DNA of 64,000 nt from G965233625 sp965233625 (GCA_965233625.1 OZ247499.1:7502001-7566000), one strand, 5' to 3'. Shown: positions 9,356 through 18,154, counted from the stretch's first letter. Program-made: numbers and translations. The notes: generated by a model from the sequence alone, not told the origin.

Positions 9356-10282
9356 TTAGCTACTTCGTTCGCCGCCTAACATGCGGTCGAGGGCCTTTAG
9401 CGCAACGTGCCATGCAGGGCGGCCTTCGTCATAGGTTTCCCACCACTGCATGATTGCGGCGGTCAGATCTGCGGTTTGCATCTCTGGCGCGGAGATGCGC
9501 CAGGCTTGAATCGCATGCGATAGCGTCTGTGGTGTAAGCGTGGTCATCTCTAATTCTGACGCGGCCCGCAGCACAACGGCCGCCATCGCGGCGCCGGCAA
9601 CCGCGGGAAGACGCTCTGGGCGGATGAGTTCGCCGAACATCGGCAGGTCGAGATTGAGCTGGGTCGCCAGCCAGGCAAGACGCAGCGTCTCAGGCAGTTC
9701 GTGATGGGGATTGGTCAGTACGGCTTCGACCGTGGCGGCGTTGTATTGGTGGTGAGCTTCACCGGCGCCGCCGCAGGCGGGATACACCGTTATAAAGCGG
9801 ATGGTCGGCGCCACGATCAGGGGATGTGTCAGCCGTGCGGCTGCAAGCAACAGCCCTGGTCCGCGCGCTTCCCACTGCTCACGCAACGGACGCATGCGGT
9901 GGCTCATTTCGTCATCGTGCTGGGGGCGGATGCTTTGCAGGGCTGCTTCGGCGGAACCGATGGCGGCGGCCACATTGCGTAGCAGTTGCGGCTGAACTTC
10001 GCGGCGGCTGGTTTTCTTCCAGGCGATTTCCGCCAGTTGCTGATTGCCCGCATAGTCGGCCGCTAATCCGATGAGGTGGCGCCAGTAGTATTCTCCATCG
10101 GCTTGCAGGGCGATAATTGCGTTTTCTAGATCTGCCGCAGGCTGCTTCATGGCGCTGGCGAGTGCTTCGTCCGTCAATGCAAAACCGTCTCGCACGGTGC
10201 GGGCGATGTGCAGGCTGCTGGCGCTCTGGCTGACCTGCCAGTTGATCTGTGGGCGAGTATAGGTGGATGAATCTACGTTCAT
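9356..10282 (-). CDS. Hypothetical alpha-helical protein downstream of peptide permeases
   Basis: I do not recognise this protein (308 residues). It is soluble, alanine- and leucine-rich and predicted all-helical, with no signal peptide, no membrane span and no obvious catalytic motif; it has conserved-looking tryptophan/histidine patches (EYYWRHLIG, IMQWWETYDEG). The frame stays open upstream to 10552, overlapping the permease gene, but that extension is Arg-rich non-protein-like sequence. The ATG at 10282 has a GAGG Shine-Dalgarno seven bases before it, which decides the start. It follows the DppC-type permease by 110 bases on the same strand, so it may be the last gene of that operon, but its sequence offers no link to transport. 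Confidence 0.7.
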   Translation of the reverse strand: MNVDSSTYTRPQINWQVSQSASSLHIARTVRDGFALTDEALASAMKQPAADLENAIIALQADGEYYWRHLIGLAADYAGNQQLAEIAWKKTSRREVQPQLLRNVAAAIGSAEAALQSIRPQHDDEMSHRMRPLREQWEARGPGLLLAAARLTHPLIVAPTIRFITVYPACGGAGEAHHQYNAATVEAVLTNPHHELPETLRLAWLATQLNLDLPMFGELIRPERLPAVAGAAMAAVVLRAASELEMTTLTPQTLSHAIQAWRISAPEMQTADLTAAIMQWWETYDEGRPAWHVALKALDRMLGGERSS

Positions 10283-10392
10283 GATGATCCTCGGCGCGGC
10301 GATGGTGGATGACGCGGTCTGAAGAGCGGCGTTTCTGGAACTATAGCCCGGAAACGCCTGCCGGGTCGTGCGGCCGTGCGAACGGTTATGAT

Positions 10393-11262
10393 TTATTTGC
10401 GGGATGTAAGCTGCGGGTCCAGTGCATCGCGAAGGCCGTCGCCTAAGAGGTTGAATCCAAGAATCGTCAGCGAGATCGCGGCGCCGGGCGCGATCGCAAA
10501 CCACGGATTCGACCGCATACCATCTTTCGCCTGGGTCAGCATGCGGCCCCATTCCGGTGAGGTCGGGTCACCGCCGATGCCCAGGAATGAAAGGCCCGCG
10601 ACTTCCAGAATCGCGGAGCCAAGGCCCATTGTCGCCAGCACCACGACCGGGTTGACTACCGCCGGCAGAATCTGCCCGGTTAGAATCCGCCATAAAGGCG
10701 CCCCTAGCGCGCGGCTGGCCATGACATATTCCAGCTCTTTCACCGTTAACACAGTCACGCGCACCTGGCGGGCGAACACCGGAGTGTTGACCAGCGCGAC
10801 GGCGAAAATCACCGCAGGCCAGCCCGGTTGAAACGCTGCTGCGGCCAGCATGGCGATGAGGATTGCGGGGAAAGATAACGCCACGTCCACGGTCCGCATA
10901 ATCGCCGAGTCGGTCACACCGCCGATGTAGCCCGCGATGGCGCCAGCCGGCACACCGATCAGCACTGCCAGTAGAATGGAGGCGAAGCCCGCCGTCAGTG
11001 AAATCCGCGATCCATGCATGACGCGTGTGAGAACGTCTTTGCCGTTGTCGTCGGTGCCAAGCACATGAGCTGACGTAGGCATGGACCACACTTCGCTTGC
11101 CCGATGATCAATGTCGTACGGGGCAAGATAGTCAGCCGCGATCGCGACAAACAGCACGGCCAGCACGAGTCCGGCGCCGGTCCACGCGGCGAAACTACCG
11201 GCAAACCGCCCCCACGCACGGGACTTAGCGGGTGATTTCGTGTTGGATGAAGTTGACGTCAT
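10393..11262 (-). CDS. Peptide-type ABC transporter permease, DppC/OppC family
   Basis: The 289-residue inner-membrane protein has an N-terminal span (AAWTGAGLVLAVLFVAIAA), the OppC_N-type periplasmic loop with GTDDNGKDVLTRVMHGSRISL, and the binding-protein-dependent permease core with the EAA-like segment near ASRALGAPLWRI. It pairs with the DppB-type permease just upstream to form the channel of an oligopeptide/dipeptide/nickel-class importer. The frame is open to 11325 across the end of the upstream gene, but the ATG at 11262, 23 bases after that gene's stop, is the sensible start and leads into a short cytoplasmic tail before the first span. No ATPase genes (DppD/DppF) are present in this cluster, so they must be encoded elsewhere. 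Confidence 0.92.
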   Translation of the reverse strand: MTSTSSNTKSPAKSRAWGRFAGSFAAWTGAGLVLAVLFVAIAADYLAPYDIDHRASEVWSMPTSAHVLGTDDNGKDVLTRVMHGSRISLTAGFASILLAVLIGVPAGAIAGYIGGVTDSAIMRTVDVALSFPAILIAMLAAAAFQPGWPAVIFAVALVNTPVFARQVRVTVLTVKELEYVMASRALGAPLWRILTGQILPAVVNPVVVLATMGLGSAILEVAGLSFLGIGGDPTSPEWGRMLTQAKDGMRSNPWFAIAPGAAISLTILGFNLLGDGLRDALDPQLTSRK

Positions 11263-11285
11263 AACGCGGGTGAACGGTGGTTCTG

Positions 11286-12284
11286 TTACTCCAGGCGGAT
11301 ACGCGGATCGAGCCAGACATAGCACAGATCAACAAACAGGTTGGCCGCGATGATAGTGGCCGCAATCACCATCGCGCCGCCTTGGACTGCGGGGAAGTCT
11401 TTGTTGATGACAGCCGTTGTCACCCACTGCCCAAGTCCCTGCCAGTCGAACACCGTTTCTGTCAGTACGGCGCCCGAAAGCAGCACGCCAATCTGAAAGG
11501 CCGCAATGTTGGCGACCGGCGCCGCCGCATTGGGGAAAGCATGCCGCCAGATCACGCGCCACGGCGACGTGCCCTTCGCCCGCGCCGTGCGGACGTAGTC
11601 CGCCGAAAGCACCTCCAGCATGCTGCTACGCGTGATCCGCGAGATGATGGCCATCGGGATGGTGCTCAAGGCCAGCGCGGGCAGGCACAGGTGCTGCAAA
11701 CCGGCCAGGAACAGATCAAAGCGGCCCGCAACAAGCGTATCAATCAGCACGAACTGCGTTGTTAATTCAAACGTGGAATGCGACGGAAGCCTGCCCGAGA
11801 CGGGCATCGAAGTGAAAACATCTCGCAGGCAGATGGCCAGAAAGAACACGGGCACACTCACGCCCAGAAGCGACACGATTGTGCAGAGATAATCCGGCGG
11901 CCACCGGCGCCACACCGCGGCCGCAACGCCCATCAGCACACCAGCAGGCAGCGCGATGAGCATCGCCGCAGTTGTCAGTTCCAGCGTGGCAGGCAGGTGC
12001 CGCAGGATTTCTTCCGAGACAGGTTTATTCGTGCCAATCAGCGACCTGCCCAGATCACCGCGGGTCACGAGCCCGTAGAAGTAACTGAAAAGCTGCTCGT
12101 AAACGGGTTTGTTCAGCCCTAGTTCTTCGCGCAGCTGTTCGATCTTCTCTTTGTCGGGGTGCTGGCCGAAGTTAACCGCGACCGGGTCGCCTGGAAGCAC
12201 CCGCGCGGCGAAGAAGATTAACGAGATAGCTACCAGCAGCGTGGCGGCGGCCTGGCCGGCGCGGCCCACAATGTAGCGTATCAC
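11286..12284 (-). CDS. Peptide-type ABC transporter permease, DppB/OppB family
   Basis: This 332-residue protein has the DppB N-terminus (MIRYIVGRAGQAAATLLVAI, then PGDPV), six predicted membrane spans and the permease EAA-like loop (YVRTARAKGTSPWRVIWRHAFPN, shown here only as a landmark near residue 225). It forms the transmembrane pore with the DppC-type protein encoded next. The GTG start at 12284 overlaps the TGA of the binding-protein gene in a GTGA arrangement, typical of translational coupling in an operon. Ligand could be peptides, nickel or sugars of the same importer class; the sequence does not discriminate. Length matches the family norm of about 310-340 residues. Confidence 0.93.
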   Translation of the reverse strand: MIRYIVGRAGQAAATLLVAISLIFFAARVLPGDPVAVNFGQHPDKEKIEQLREELGLNKPVYEQLFSYFYGLVTRGDLGRSLIGTNKPVSEEILRHLPATLELTTAAMLIALPAGVLMGVAAAVWRRWPPDYLCTIVSLLGVSVPVFFLAICLRDVFTSMPVSGRLPSHSTFELTTQFVLIDTLVAGRFDLFLAGLQHLCLPALALSTIPMAIISRITRSSMLEVLSADYVRTARAKGTSPWRVIWRHAFPNAAAPVANIAAFQIGVLLSGAVLTETVFDWQGLGQWVTTAVINKDFPAVQGGAMVIAATIIAANLFVDLCYVWLDPRIRLE

Positions 12285-13867
12285 TTGGCGCCCTCGATGC
12301 GGACATTCCGCAGACGCACCATGGACGAGGGGTGTAGCTGATAGTCCTTCACCTTGCTTGCGCGGGCAATACGCACTTTGGTGCTAACCAGCGGAATCAC
12401 CGGCGCCTCGTCAAAGACGATCTGTTGCGCCTTAAGATAAAGCTCGTAGCGTTTTTTCTGATCTAGTTCGCGTTGTCCTTCGATCAGCAGTTTGTGCAAT
12501 GCGTCGCTGCGGAAGCGGCTCATGTTGTTGCCGTGGTCGCTGATGTTGTCGATATCGAGCAGCGAGTACAGGAAGTTATCCGGGTCGTTGTTGTCGCTGC
12601 TCCAGCCTGCCAGCCCCAGTTCGTGATTTCCCGCCATCATATAGTCAAAGTGCTCGTGCACATTCCGCATCTGGACCGTCACGTTAATGCCAATTTTCGC
12701 CAGCGAATCTTTAATAACGGTGGCAATGGGCAGCGGCTGTTGCATGTACGGTCGCGGCCGCGACATGGCTGCCAGTGTGAGATTGACCGGCAGTTTGACG
12801 CCATCTTCGTCGGCAGCCTGTTGCATCAAGCTCTTCGCCTTCTCAAGGTCGAATGCCCGGTCCTCAATGTCGTTGTTGTACCAGTCTGTCATGTTCCGCG
12901 GCACCATCGTTACTGCCGGGGTGGCGTGCCCGCCGTAGCCCACTTTGATCAGATATTCTTTGTCGATGGCGTGGGCGATAGCCTGGCGGACTTTCACGTT
13001 GTCCAGTGGCGGCTTCTCCGTTTGCAGGCAGAGGTAGCCGATGTTCAACGCGTCGACGCTCTGCTCTTCGATACCGTCGCGTTTCACCACTTCGTCCAAT
13101 GCAGGCGGCGGCAGGTTGTCGGCGATGTCTATCTGTCCGCGTTCCAGCTGCTGGATGCGGGTGGCGCTTTCACTGACCGGAAGAAAGATCACCTGCTCTA
13201 CACCGGCCGGACCCCGCCAGTGATCTTCAAACCGCTTGAGAGCGATCTTGCGTTCAGGGTCCCATAATTGGATCTGAAAAGGGCCGGTGCCCGACGGGTT
13301 GCGGGCGAACTCTTTGTTCAGCTCTTTAACCTTGGCTGGATTGACGATGCTGGTCGGGAACATAGCCAGATTCTGTTGAAAGACCGCACTCGGGTACTTC
13401 AGTTTAAAGACCACGGTGTGGTCGTCTTTGGCGGTGACGGATTCAATCGCTTTGAAATTGCTGGCGTATGGTCGAGCCTTGTTGTAGGCGTCCGGATGGT
13501 CATCCTGAATCAGGCGGTTGAAGGTGAATACAACAGCGTCCGCAGTGAATGCCGTGCCGTCGTGAAACTTCACATCTTTGCGTAACGGAAAGGTCCAGGT
13601 GAGGCCATCTTCTGAATGTTCGCCCAAGGTAGTCGCCAGCGATGGGACAAGGTCCAGCGTGGCATCGTCGTAGGTCAGCAGCGTGTCGTAAATGTTGACG
13701 ATGACCTTCACGGACTCGCCGTTATCCGTGTTGATCGGGTCCAGCGTATCGGCGTCTGCTCCGCGGCCATACACCAGCACATTCTGCGGCGCGGAGGGGC
13801 CGCATCCTGATAGAGACAGAAGAGACATGCAGAACGCACTGCAAACAAGCAACGGAAGATAACGCAC
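12281..13867 (-). CDS. Extracellular solute-binding lipoprotein, family 5 (DppA/OppA-like)
   Basis: The product (528 residues from GTG at 13867) is a periplasmic substrate-binding protein of the oligopeptide/dipeptide/nickel class. It starts with a hydrophobic signal ending in the lipobox LSGC, giving a lipid-anchored Cys at residue 22. It then has hallmark segments: DADTLDPINTDNGES near the mature N-terminus, the family signature region around LAMFPTSIVNPA, and the C-terminal Asn/Asp-rich ligand region (SSDNNDPDNFLYSLLD). A TTG at 13897 is an alternative start but would put ten polar residues before the signal. It is the first gene of the leftward operon with both permeases, overlapping the next start by four bases, so expression is likely coupled. 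The true ligand is unknown. Confidence 0.92.
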   Translation of the reverse strand: MRYLPLLVCSAFCMSLLSLSGCGPSAPQNVLVYGRGADADTLDPINTDNGESVKVIVNIYDTLLTYDDATLDLVPSLATTLGEHSEDGLTWTFPLRKDVKFHDGTAFTADAVVFTFNRLIQDDHPDAYNKARPYASNFKAIESVTAKDDHTVVFKLKYPSAVFQQNLAMFPTSIVNPAKVKELNKEFARNPSGTGPFQIQLWDPERKIALKRFEDHWRGPAGVEQVIFLPVSESATRIQQLERGQIDIADNLPPPALDEVVKRDGIEEQSVDALNIGYLCLQTEKPPLDNVKVRQAIAHAIDKEYLIKVGYGGHATPAVTMVPRNMTDWYNNDIEDRAFDLEKAKSLMQQAADEDGVKLPVNLTLAAMSRPRPYMQQPLPIATVIKDSLAKIGINVTVQMRNVHEHFDYMMAGNHELGLAGWSSDNNDPDNFLYSLLDIDNISDHGNNMSRFRSDALHKLLIEGQRELDQKKRYELYLKAQQIVFDEAPVIPLVSTKVRIARASKVKDYQLHPSSMVRLRNVRIEGAK

Positions 13868-14195
13868 GATGAAAATCCCTGTCGTTTCCCACAACAACCA
13901 TTTCCGGCAGGCGGTGTGGTTTGCCGGTGGCAGGTCAAGTGGGAACAGTTTGTGGCGACGATAGTGATTAGAGAATGCTACGATTACACGGTCGTTAGTT
14001 GACCGACGGCGGCGGGCCGCTCGTGCTTTCTCACCTGATGGATTGTAAGGTTTTCCGGCGTAGCTGACACCCGGAAAGCGGAGGGATTCATAGGCGCAGG
14101 ATGTGAGGTTTTTCGCAGTTGGCCGTAGTTTTTTTTCGCACCGTCTGCGACTACCATAGGAACGGTCACGGAGAATTCAGGCGACAAGGGACCGG
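13868..14195. promoter_or_regulatory. Divergent intergenic region between ABC operon and zinc-ribbon gene
   Basis: This 328-base gap separates two diverging genes and must contain both promoters, but I see no convincing -35/-10 pairs. It holds a 7-bp inverted repeat (TTTCCGG at 14052-14058 against CCGGAAA at 14071-14077, 12-base loop) that could be an operator half-site pair, and a T8 run near 14131-14138. AAGGGA lies just before the ATG at 14196. No gene is seen here. Confidence 0.4.
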
Positions 14196-15374
14196 ATGAA
14201 CACACCGCAGTTGAACTGTCCGCTATGTTCGGGCGTCTTTCAGATTGAACTATCGATGGCGGGCCAGCAGGTGTCGTGCCCGCTTTGTCAGGGTGTGGTG
14301 TCGATCCCGTCGGACCTGGGCCAAGTTGCGCAGCCAGCCGTCAAGGAGATGGCCTGTCCGGATTGTAGTGGCGTGTTTGGTGTACCGCCCGAAGCCGTGG
14401 GTCAGCAGGTTTCCTGCCCTCATTGCCAGTCGGTTGTGACGGTGCCCGGCAGCGAGACGGCCGTGCCCGCGCCTCCACCACCGCCAGGTGCGGCGCCGCC
14501 TCGACCGGCTCCGGCGCCGCCGAAACCTGCTGCCGCCCCACCGCGGCCGCCGGGAATACCTTCGCCCCCAGCGGTCAGCGGTAAGAAAGAAACGCCTTTA
14601 CCCGCACCACCACGTGCGCCGGGCAGCGCACCGGCGCCTGCTCCACCACGTGCGCCTGCACAGGCGCCGCCACGGCAGGAAAAACCAGTCAGCCCGCCGG
14701 GCTCCTCGATGATGCCGCCGTCGCGTGGCGAATCGCCATTACCTCCACCGCCGGCGAAGAAGCCGGCGTCGCCCGCAATTCCCACTGCGCCGCAATCTTC
14801 GTCGCCGAAACCTGCGCCGGCGCCACCATCGTCTAGCATGCTGCCGCCAGGTGCGGCCAGCAGCCCCAGCACGCCGCCGGCGCCAAGCTCTCCTCCCGCG
14901 CCACCAGTAGGTTCTGGCAGCGGGGCCAGCCTGTTGCCGCCCGGCGCGGGCGCCGCCTCAACACCGCCGAAGCCCTCTGGTGGTAGCGGTGTCAGCAGCT
15001 TGCTGCCGACCGGAGCGTCTTCTGGTAGTGATGCGGGTGGTGCTTCTGGTTCCAGCAGTTTGTTGCCTCCGGGCGCCGGTGGTTCGACGGCAGGCAAGCA
15101 GCGCGCGATTCCCGATGTGGATGAGGAGTCTAAGAAGGCTGCCGGGCCGGACATCGATACGGGCGATAAAACTATCAAAACGCCCGATGGCAAGGCGATT
15201 AAGCTGGAAGAGCCTGTGAAGAAAGCAGGTGTGGGCGAAGACGCGGTTGAATTGCGGCAGCGCACACCGGAAGAAAAAGCCCGCACCCGGCTGATCAAAA
15301 ACGTGGTGATCTTCTCCATCTGCGCCCTGTTTCTTCTTGGCGCCTTCTATTTGCTGGTGATGACGGGGTCCTGA
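14196..15374 (+). CDS. Double zinc-ribbon, proline-rich, C-terminally anchored protein
   Basis: The 392-residue product begins with two tandem zinc ribbons of the CPxC...CPxC type (C8/C11/C28/C31 and C54/C57/C74/C77), the fold also seen at the start of the protein encoded at 58522-60396. Residues about 90-310 are disordered and rich in Pro, Ala, Gly and Ser. They contain five near-copies of a short SSLLPPGA-like motif. A more polar segment (310-370) precedes a single C-terminal membrane span (VVIFSICALFLLGAFYLLVM) that leaves only a few residues outside. This suggests a tail-anchored protein with the ribbons in the cytoplasm. Start chosen at ATG 14196, directly before the first ribbon. Function is unknown; the ribbons could bind protein or nucleic acid. 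Very biased composition makes homology searches unreliable beyond the ribbons. Confidence 0.8.
   Translation: MNTPQLNCPLCSGVFQIELSMAGQQVSCPLCQGVVSIPSDLGQVAQPAVKEMACPDCSGVFGVPPEAVGQQVSCPHCQSVVTVPGSETAVPAPPPPPGAAPPRPAPAPPKPAAAPPRPPGIPSPPAVSGKKETPLPAPPRAPGSAPAPAPPRAPAQAPPRQEKPVSPPGSSMMPPSRGESPLPPPPAKKPASPAIPTAPQSSSPKPAPAPPSSSMLPPGAASSPSTPPAPSSPPAPPVGSGSGASLLPPGAGAASTPPKPSGGSGVSSLLPTGASSGSDAGGASGSSSLLPPGAGGSTAGKQRAIPDVDEESKKAAGPDIDTGDKTIKTPDGKAIKLEEPVKKAGVGEDAVELRQRTPEEKARTRLIKNVVIFSICALFLLGAFYLLVMTGS
14701..15075 (+). repeat. Five imperfect SSLLPPGA-type coding repeats
   Basis: Within the disordered linker of the zinc-ribbon protein the segments SSMMPPSRG, SSMLPPGAAS, ASLLPPGAGA, SSLLPTGASS and SSLLPPGAGG recur, near 14702, 14832, 14923, 14993 and 15050. 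Spacing is irregular (roughly 60-130 bases) and the DNA between copies differs. This looks like a repeated short linear motif kept by selection on protein rather than a recent tandem duplication. Confidence 0.7.
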
Positions 15375-15502
15375 ACGCCTTCGATACAGCGAATTTGAGA
15401 AAAACTGGCAGGAAAATCTAATAATTCCTGTTTTGGGGGCAAGAACTTGCGGTCAGCGGCAACAGTGTTGTAGTTACCCCGGCGGCAAGAGTGTTTCTCT
15501 GC

Positions 15503-16054
15503 ATGAGCGTACCTGAAGAAAACAGCGTTATCGACTGGCGCGAAATGCTGATGACACACGCCTCGTGGTTGCGCACGGTGGTGTATTCGCGGCTGGGTAC
15601 GCCGCACGAAGTGGACGACGTCATGCAGGAAATCGCCCTGGCGCTGATTGAGAAACCACCTGAAAATGTGGAGCCGCAGAAGGTGGCGCCGTACCTGTAC
15701 CGCATGGCGGTGCGTCAATCGCTGCTGTGGCGGCGGAAGTCTGGCCGCAGACGGAAGAAGATTGACCGCTACGCGGGCCTGTGCGAAGCCGACTCGCCAC
15801 GCGATTACGACCCGCTGGAGATGCTGCTGGCTGATGAACGCCGGGTTCTGATCCGCCAGGCGTTAAGCTCGCTGAACCACCGGGATGCAGAAATATTGCT
15901 GATGAAATACACCATGAAATCCAGCTACCGCGAAATTGCATCGCTGCTCGGCGTCAGCGAAAGCGCCGTCGAGACGCGTCTGCACCGGGCGCGGAAGCGG
16001 ATGCGAACGGCTCTCGCGGCGCTCGAAGTGGTGGAAAGTGTTGAGGTGCATTGA
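15503..16054 (+). CDS. ECF-type sigma-70 family RNA polymerase sigma factor
   Basis: The 183-residue protein has a sigma region 2 (HEVDDVMQEIALALIEKP, residues about 35-55, with the DDVMQE core that meets RNA polymerase) and a region 4 helix-turn-helix (YREIASLLGVSESAVETRLHRARK, described here as residues about 140-163). It lacks region 3, as expected for extracytoplasmic-function sigma factors of this size. The ATG at 15503 is preferred; a GTG four codons upstream (15491) is also open. The gene is followed after 15 bases by a single-span protein that looks like its anti-sigma factor, and then by a secreted PDZ protein, the usual arrangement for envelope-stress sensing. The target promoters are not identifiable from this window. 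Confidence 0.92.
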   Translation: MSVPEENSVIDWREMLMTHASWLRTVVYSRLGTPHEVDDVMQEIALALIEKPPENVEPQKVAPYLYRMAVRQSLLWRRKSGRRRKKIDRYAGLCEADSPRDYDPLEMLLADERRVLIRQALSSLNHRDAEILLMKYTMKSSYREIASLLGVSESAVETRLHRARKRMRTALAALEVVESVEVH

Positions 16055-16069
16055 TGTTGAGGCCTGACG

Positions 16070-16864
16070 ATGAATGAACATGCAGACCTGCACAGCCCGT
16101 CTGGCGAAAATCTTCAACTCCAGATCGATCGTCTGGTCGATGGCGAGCTATCGCCCGCCGACAGTCGCGCGCTGCTGAAAACCCTGGAAGAAAATCCTTC
16201 GCAGTGGCGGGCCTTGGCGCTTGCGTTTGTGGAATCGCAGGCATTCAGCGCGGATTTCGCGGATCTGGCGTCGCCTGCCAATCATGCCGCGGGTTTTTCA
16301 GCCGATGCGAAGGTAACTGCAATACGACCCGCCGCCGCACGCAGTCTGTGGAGTAACGCCGCGCTGGTTACGGCAATGGCGGCCAGCTTCCTCCTGGCGT
16401 TCACTCTAAGTGCAGCGGCGTACTGGGGGCTGCGTGGTGTGCAAGGCGTGGCGCCGCCTGAGATGGTCGCGCAGCCTGCTGATGACCTTCCAGAAAAAAG
16501 GCCGCGGCTGGCCGAAGATAAGCCGCGCAACAAATCAAACCTGGATACGCCGGTTCCCAATAAAATCACACCTGCGACGGACGTTCAATCCGATAGTCTG
16601 ACCCTGATTGTCGATCAGACGGGCGACCGCGTTGAGTTGCCGGTCTACAACACGTCGCGTCTTTCGATCGATGAGATTCAGCAGCAATGGGCGCAGGTTT
16701 CCACCGTGCGCCCGGAGCTTGTCCGCAAGCTGGAAGCAGAAGGGCACGCGGTGACCCTGCGGACACACCTCCGGCAGGTCTGGCTGGAAGACGGTCAACT
16801 GCTGGTGGTTCCTATTGAAGAATTAGAAGTTACGCCTGTTAGCCTGGACCTGCGATTTCAGTAG
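16070..16864 (+). CDS. Probable membrane anti-sigma factor
   Basis: The 264-residue product has an N-terminal cytoplasmic part (LVDGELSPADSRALLKTLEENP) resembling the short helical anti-sigma segment found in planctomycete and other anti-sigma proteins, one membrane span (about residues 104-128), and a roughly 130-residue exported C-terminal domain. No zinc-binding HxxxCxxC signature is present, so it is not a classical ZAS protein. The GAGG sequence ahead of ATG 16070 and the 15-base gap from the sigma gene point to co-translation from one mRNA. The assignment as the regulator of the upstream sigma factor rests mostly on this neighbourhood and topology. The outer domain has no recognised fold and could be the sensor. 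Confidence 0.75.
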   Translation: MNEHADLHSPSGENLQLQIDRLVDGELSPADSRALLKTLEENPSQWRALALAFVESQAFSADFADLASPANHAAGFSADAKVTAIRPAAARSLWSNAALVTAMAASFLLAFTLSAAAYWGLRGVQGVAPPEMVAQPADDLPEKRPRLAEDKPRNKSNLDTPVPNKITPATDVQSDSLTLIVDQTGDRVELPVYNTSRLSIDEIQQQWAQVSTVRPELVRKLEAEGHAVTLRTHLRQVWLEDGQLLVVPIEELEVTPVSLDLRFQ

Positions 16865-16909
16865 CTCCAGTCAGGAATAGGTTTCCCCTGTTTTGAAAGG
16901 AAGAATGTT

Positions 16910-18067
16910 ATGTTGCGTTACGCACCGTTATCGGTCGTTGCCGCCCTGGCCATGCTGCCCCTGAGCGGAATCGTACATGGTCAGGATGACCCGGTTGAGA
17001 TCAAAGGCCCGGCGCCCCTGCTCAAAGATGTTGATGTGGATGTCGACGTGAATGGCGTGGACGTCGATGTGAAAGGTAAGGCAGGCGGTACGCGCGTGAT
17101 TGTCCGCGGCGGCGATCCTGCCGCAGCCCCCGGCGCCTTCTGGTTGGGCTTATTCCTTCAGCCGGAACCGAAAGGCGGCGCCATGGTGGAGGATGTTCAA
17201 CCCGGCTCGCCCGCCGCCAAAGCAGGGCTGAAGAAAGGCGATCTGATCGTGGAACTCGGCGATAAAAAGATCGCCGGACCTGCAGGCCTGGCCGAGGGTG
17301 TTAAGGCTACCGGCGGCAAGAAAACCAGTTTAACGGTGCAGCGCGGTAAAGGCCGGGTGAAAGTGGAAGTCACCCCCGCCCGCCGCAACATTGAAATTGT
17401 CGGTGATACAATAAAGTGGTTGAAGGATGTTGCACCCGGTCCTCACCGCCGCATGCTGGTGCTTGGCCCTGGCATGGTGTTCCCCCGCGACGCCGCCCGC
17501 ATGGTTTCTCCCCGCCTGCCTGAGGACTTTAGCTTCCAGGTGCAGGGTCAGGGCGAAGATAAGCCTTCGAAGATCGTCATCAAGAAAGATGGCAAGACCT
17601 GGACGGTGACGGAAGATAAGTGGGAAGACATCCCCGTTGAAATCCGCAATATGCTGCCTGCCATGCATCCGCACGGCATCACCGTCACCGGACCCGTTGG
17701 CGATCTGAAGCTGCCACCACTTCCAGCGGCGCCGAAGGTCCGTGTCCACACCTTCGATGCTCCCGCGGCCCACAAGGTGCAGCGTCTGGAGAAGATGATC
17801 GAGCAGCTGATGCGCGATGTGAAAGAACTCAAGCACGAGCACATGCACGATCACGAGGGAGAAGATGCTGCTGAAGACGAAGACGCAGAGAGCACCGAAG
17901 AAGCCCGTGAGGACGCTGCCCCCGCTACGCCAAAAACGCTGGCCGACACCATCGAGAACGCTATCCGTGGCGCCCTTGGCGGTGTTCGCCGTGTTGAGGT
18001 AGAAGTCGATAGCAGCCGCAAAGCGACGGTGAAAGAAGCCGCTGAAGAAGCTGCGGAAGACGAGTAG
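16910..18067 (+). CDS. Secreted PDZ-domain protein with acidic coiled-coil tail
   Basis: The 385-residue protein has a signal peptide ending near residue 25 (LSGIVHGQDD), an Asp-Val-rich stretch (DVDVDVNGVDVDVKGK, residues about 40-56) and a PDZ domain around residues 75-160. The latter carries the PGSPAAKAGLKKGDLIVELG carboxylate-binding region as in HtrA-type PDZ domains. No protease domain is present. The C-terminal third is strongly charged, with a predicted coiled coil (VQRLEKMIEQLMRDVKELK) followed by Glu/Asp/Ala-rich sequence. A good AAGGAAG ribosome site precedes ATG 16910, 45 bases after the anti-sigma gene. A periplasmic PDZ protein next to a sigma/anti-sigma pair may recognise misfolded C-termini or guide proteolysis of the anti-sigma factor, which is inference. 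Confidence 0.85.
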   Translation: MLRYAPLSVVAALAMLPLSGIVHGQDDPVEIKGPAPLLKDVDVDVDVNGVDVDVKGKAGGTRVIVRGGDPAAAPGAFWLGLFLQPEPKGGAMVEDVQPGSPAAKAGLKKGDLIVELGDKKIAGPAGLAEGVKATGGKKTSLTVQRGKGRVKVEVTPARRNIEIVGDTIKWLKDVAPGPHRRMLVLGPGMVFPRDAARMVSPRLPEDFSFQVQGQGEDKPSKIVIKKDGKTWTVTEDKWEDIPVEIRNMLPAMHPHGITVTGPVGDLKLPPLPAAPKVRVHTFDAPAAHKVQRLEKMIEQLMRDVKELKHEHMHDHEGEDAAEDEDAESTEEAREDAAPATPKTLADTIENAIRGALGGVRRVEVEVDSSRKATVKEAAEEAAEDE

Positions 18068-18126
18068 TAACGCCCGGCAGCTGCGTTGCCTGCTTCCCTA
18101 ATGCTGTGCAACGCGCGGACACTACC

Positions 18127-18154
18127 CGGCGCCGTTTCTGATAACACGGCGCCG
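18127..18154 (+). terminator. GC-rich hairpin after the PDZ gene
   Basis: A perfect 9-bp inverted repeat (CGGCGCCGT, 18127-18135, against ACGGCGCCG, 18146-18154) with a 10-base loop lies 60 bases after the PDZ stop codon. There is no following T-run, so it is at best a weak intrinsic terminator or an RNA 3'-end stabiliser. The stem contains the GGCGCC hexamer that is abundant across the whole window, so chance is possible. Confidence 0.4.

Noticed and set aside
14196..15374. Coding repeats as a CRISPR-like or tandem DNA repeat array
   Set aside because: Spacing is irregular and DNA copies are not identical; the repeat is at protein level.
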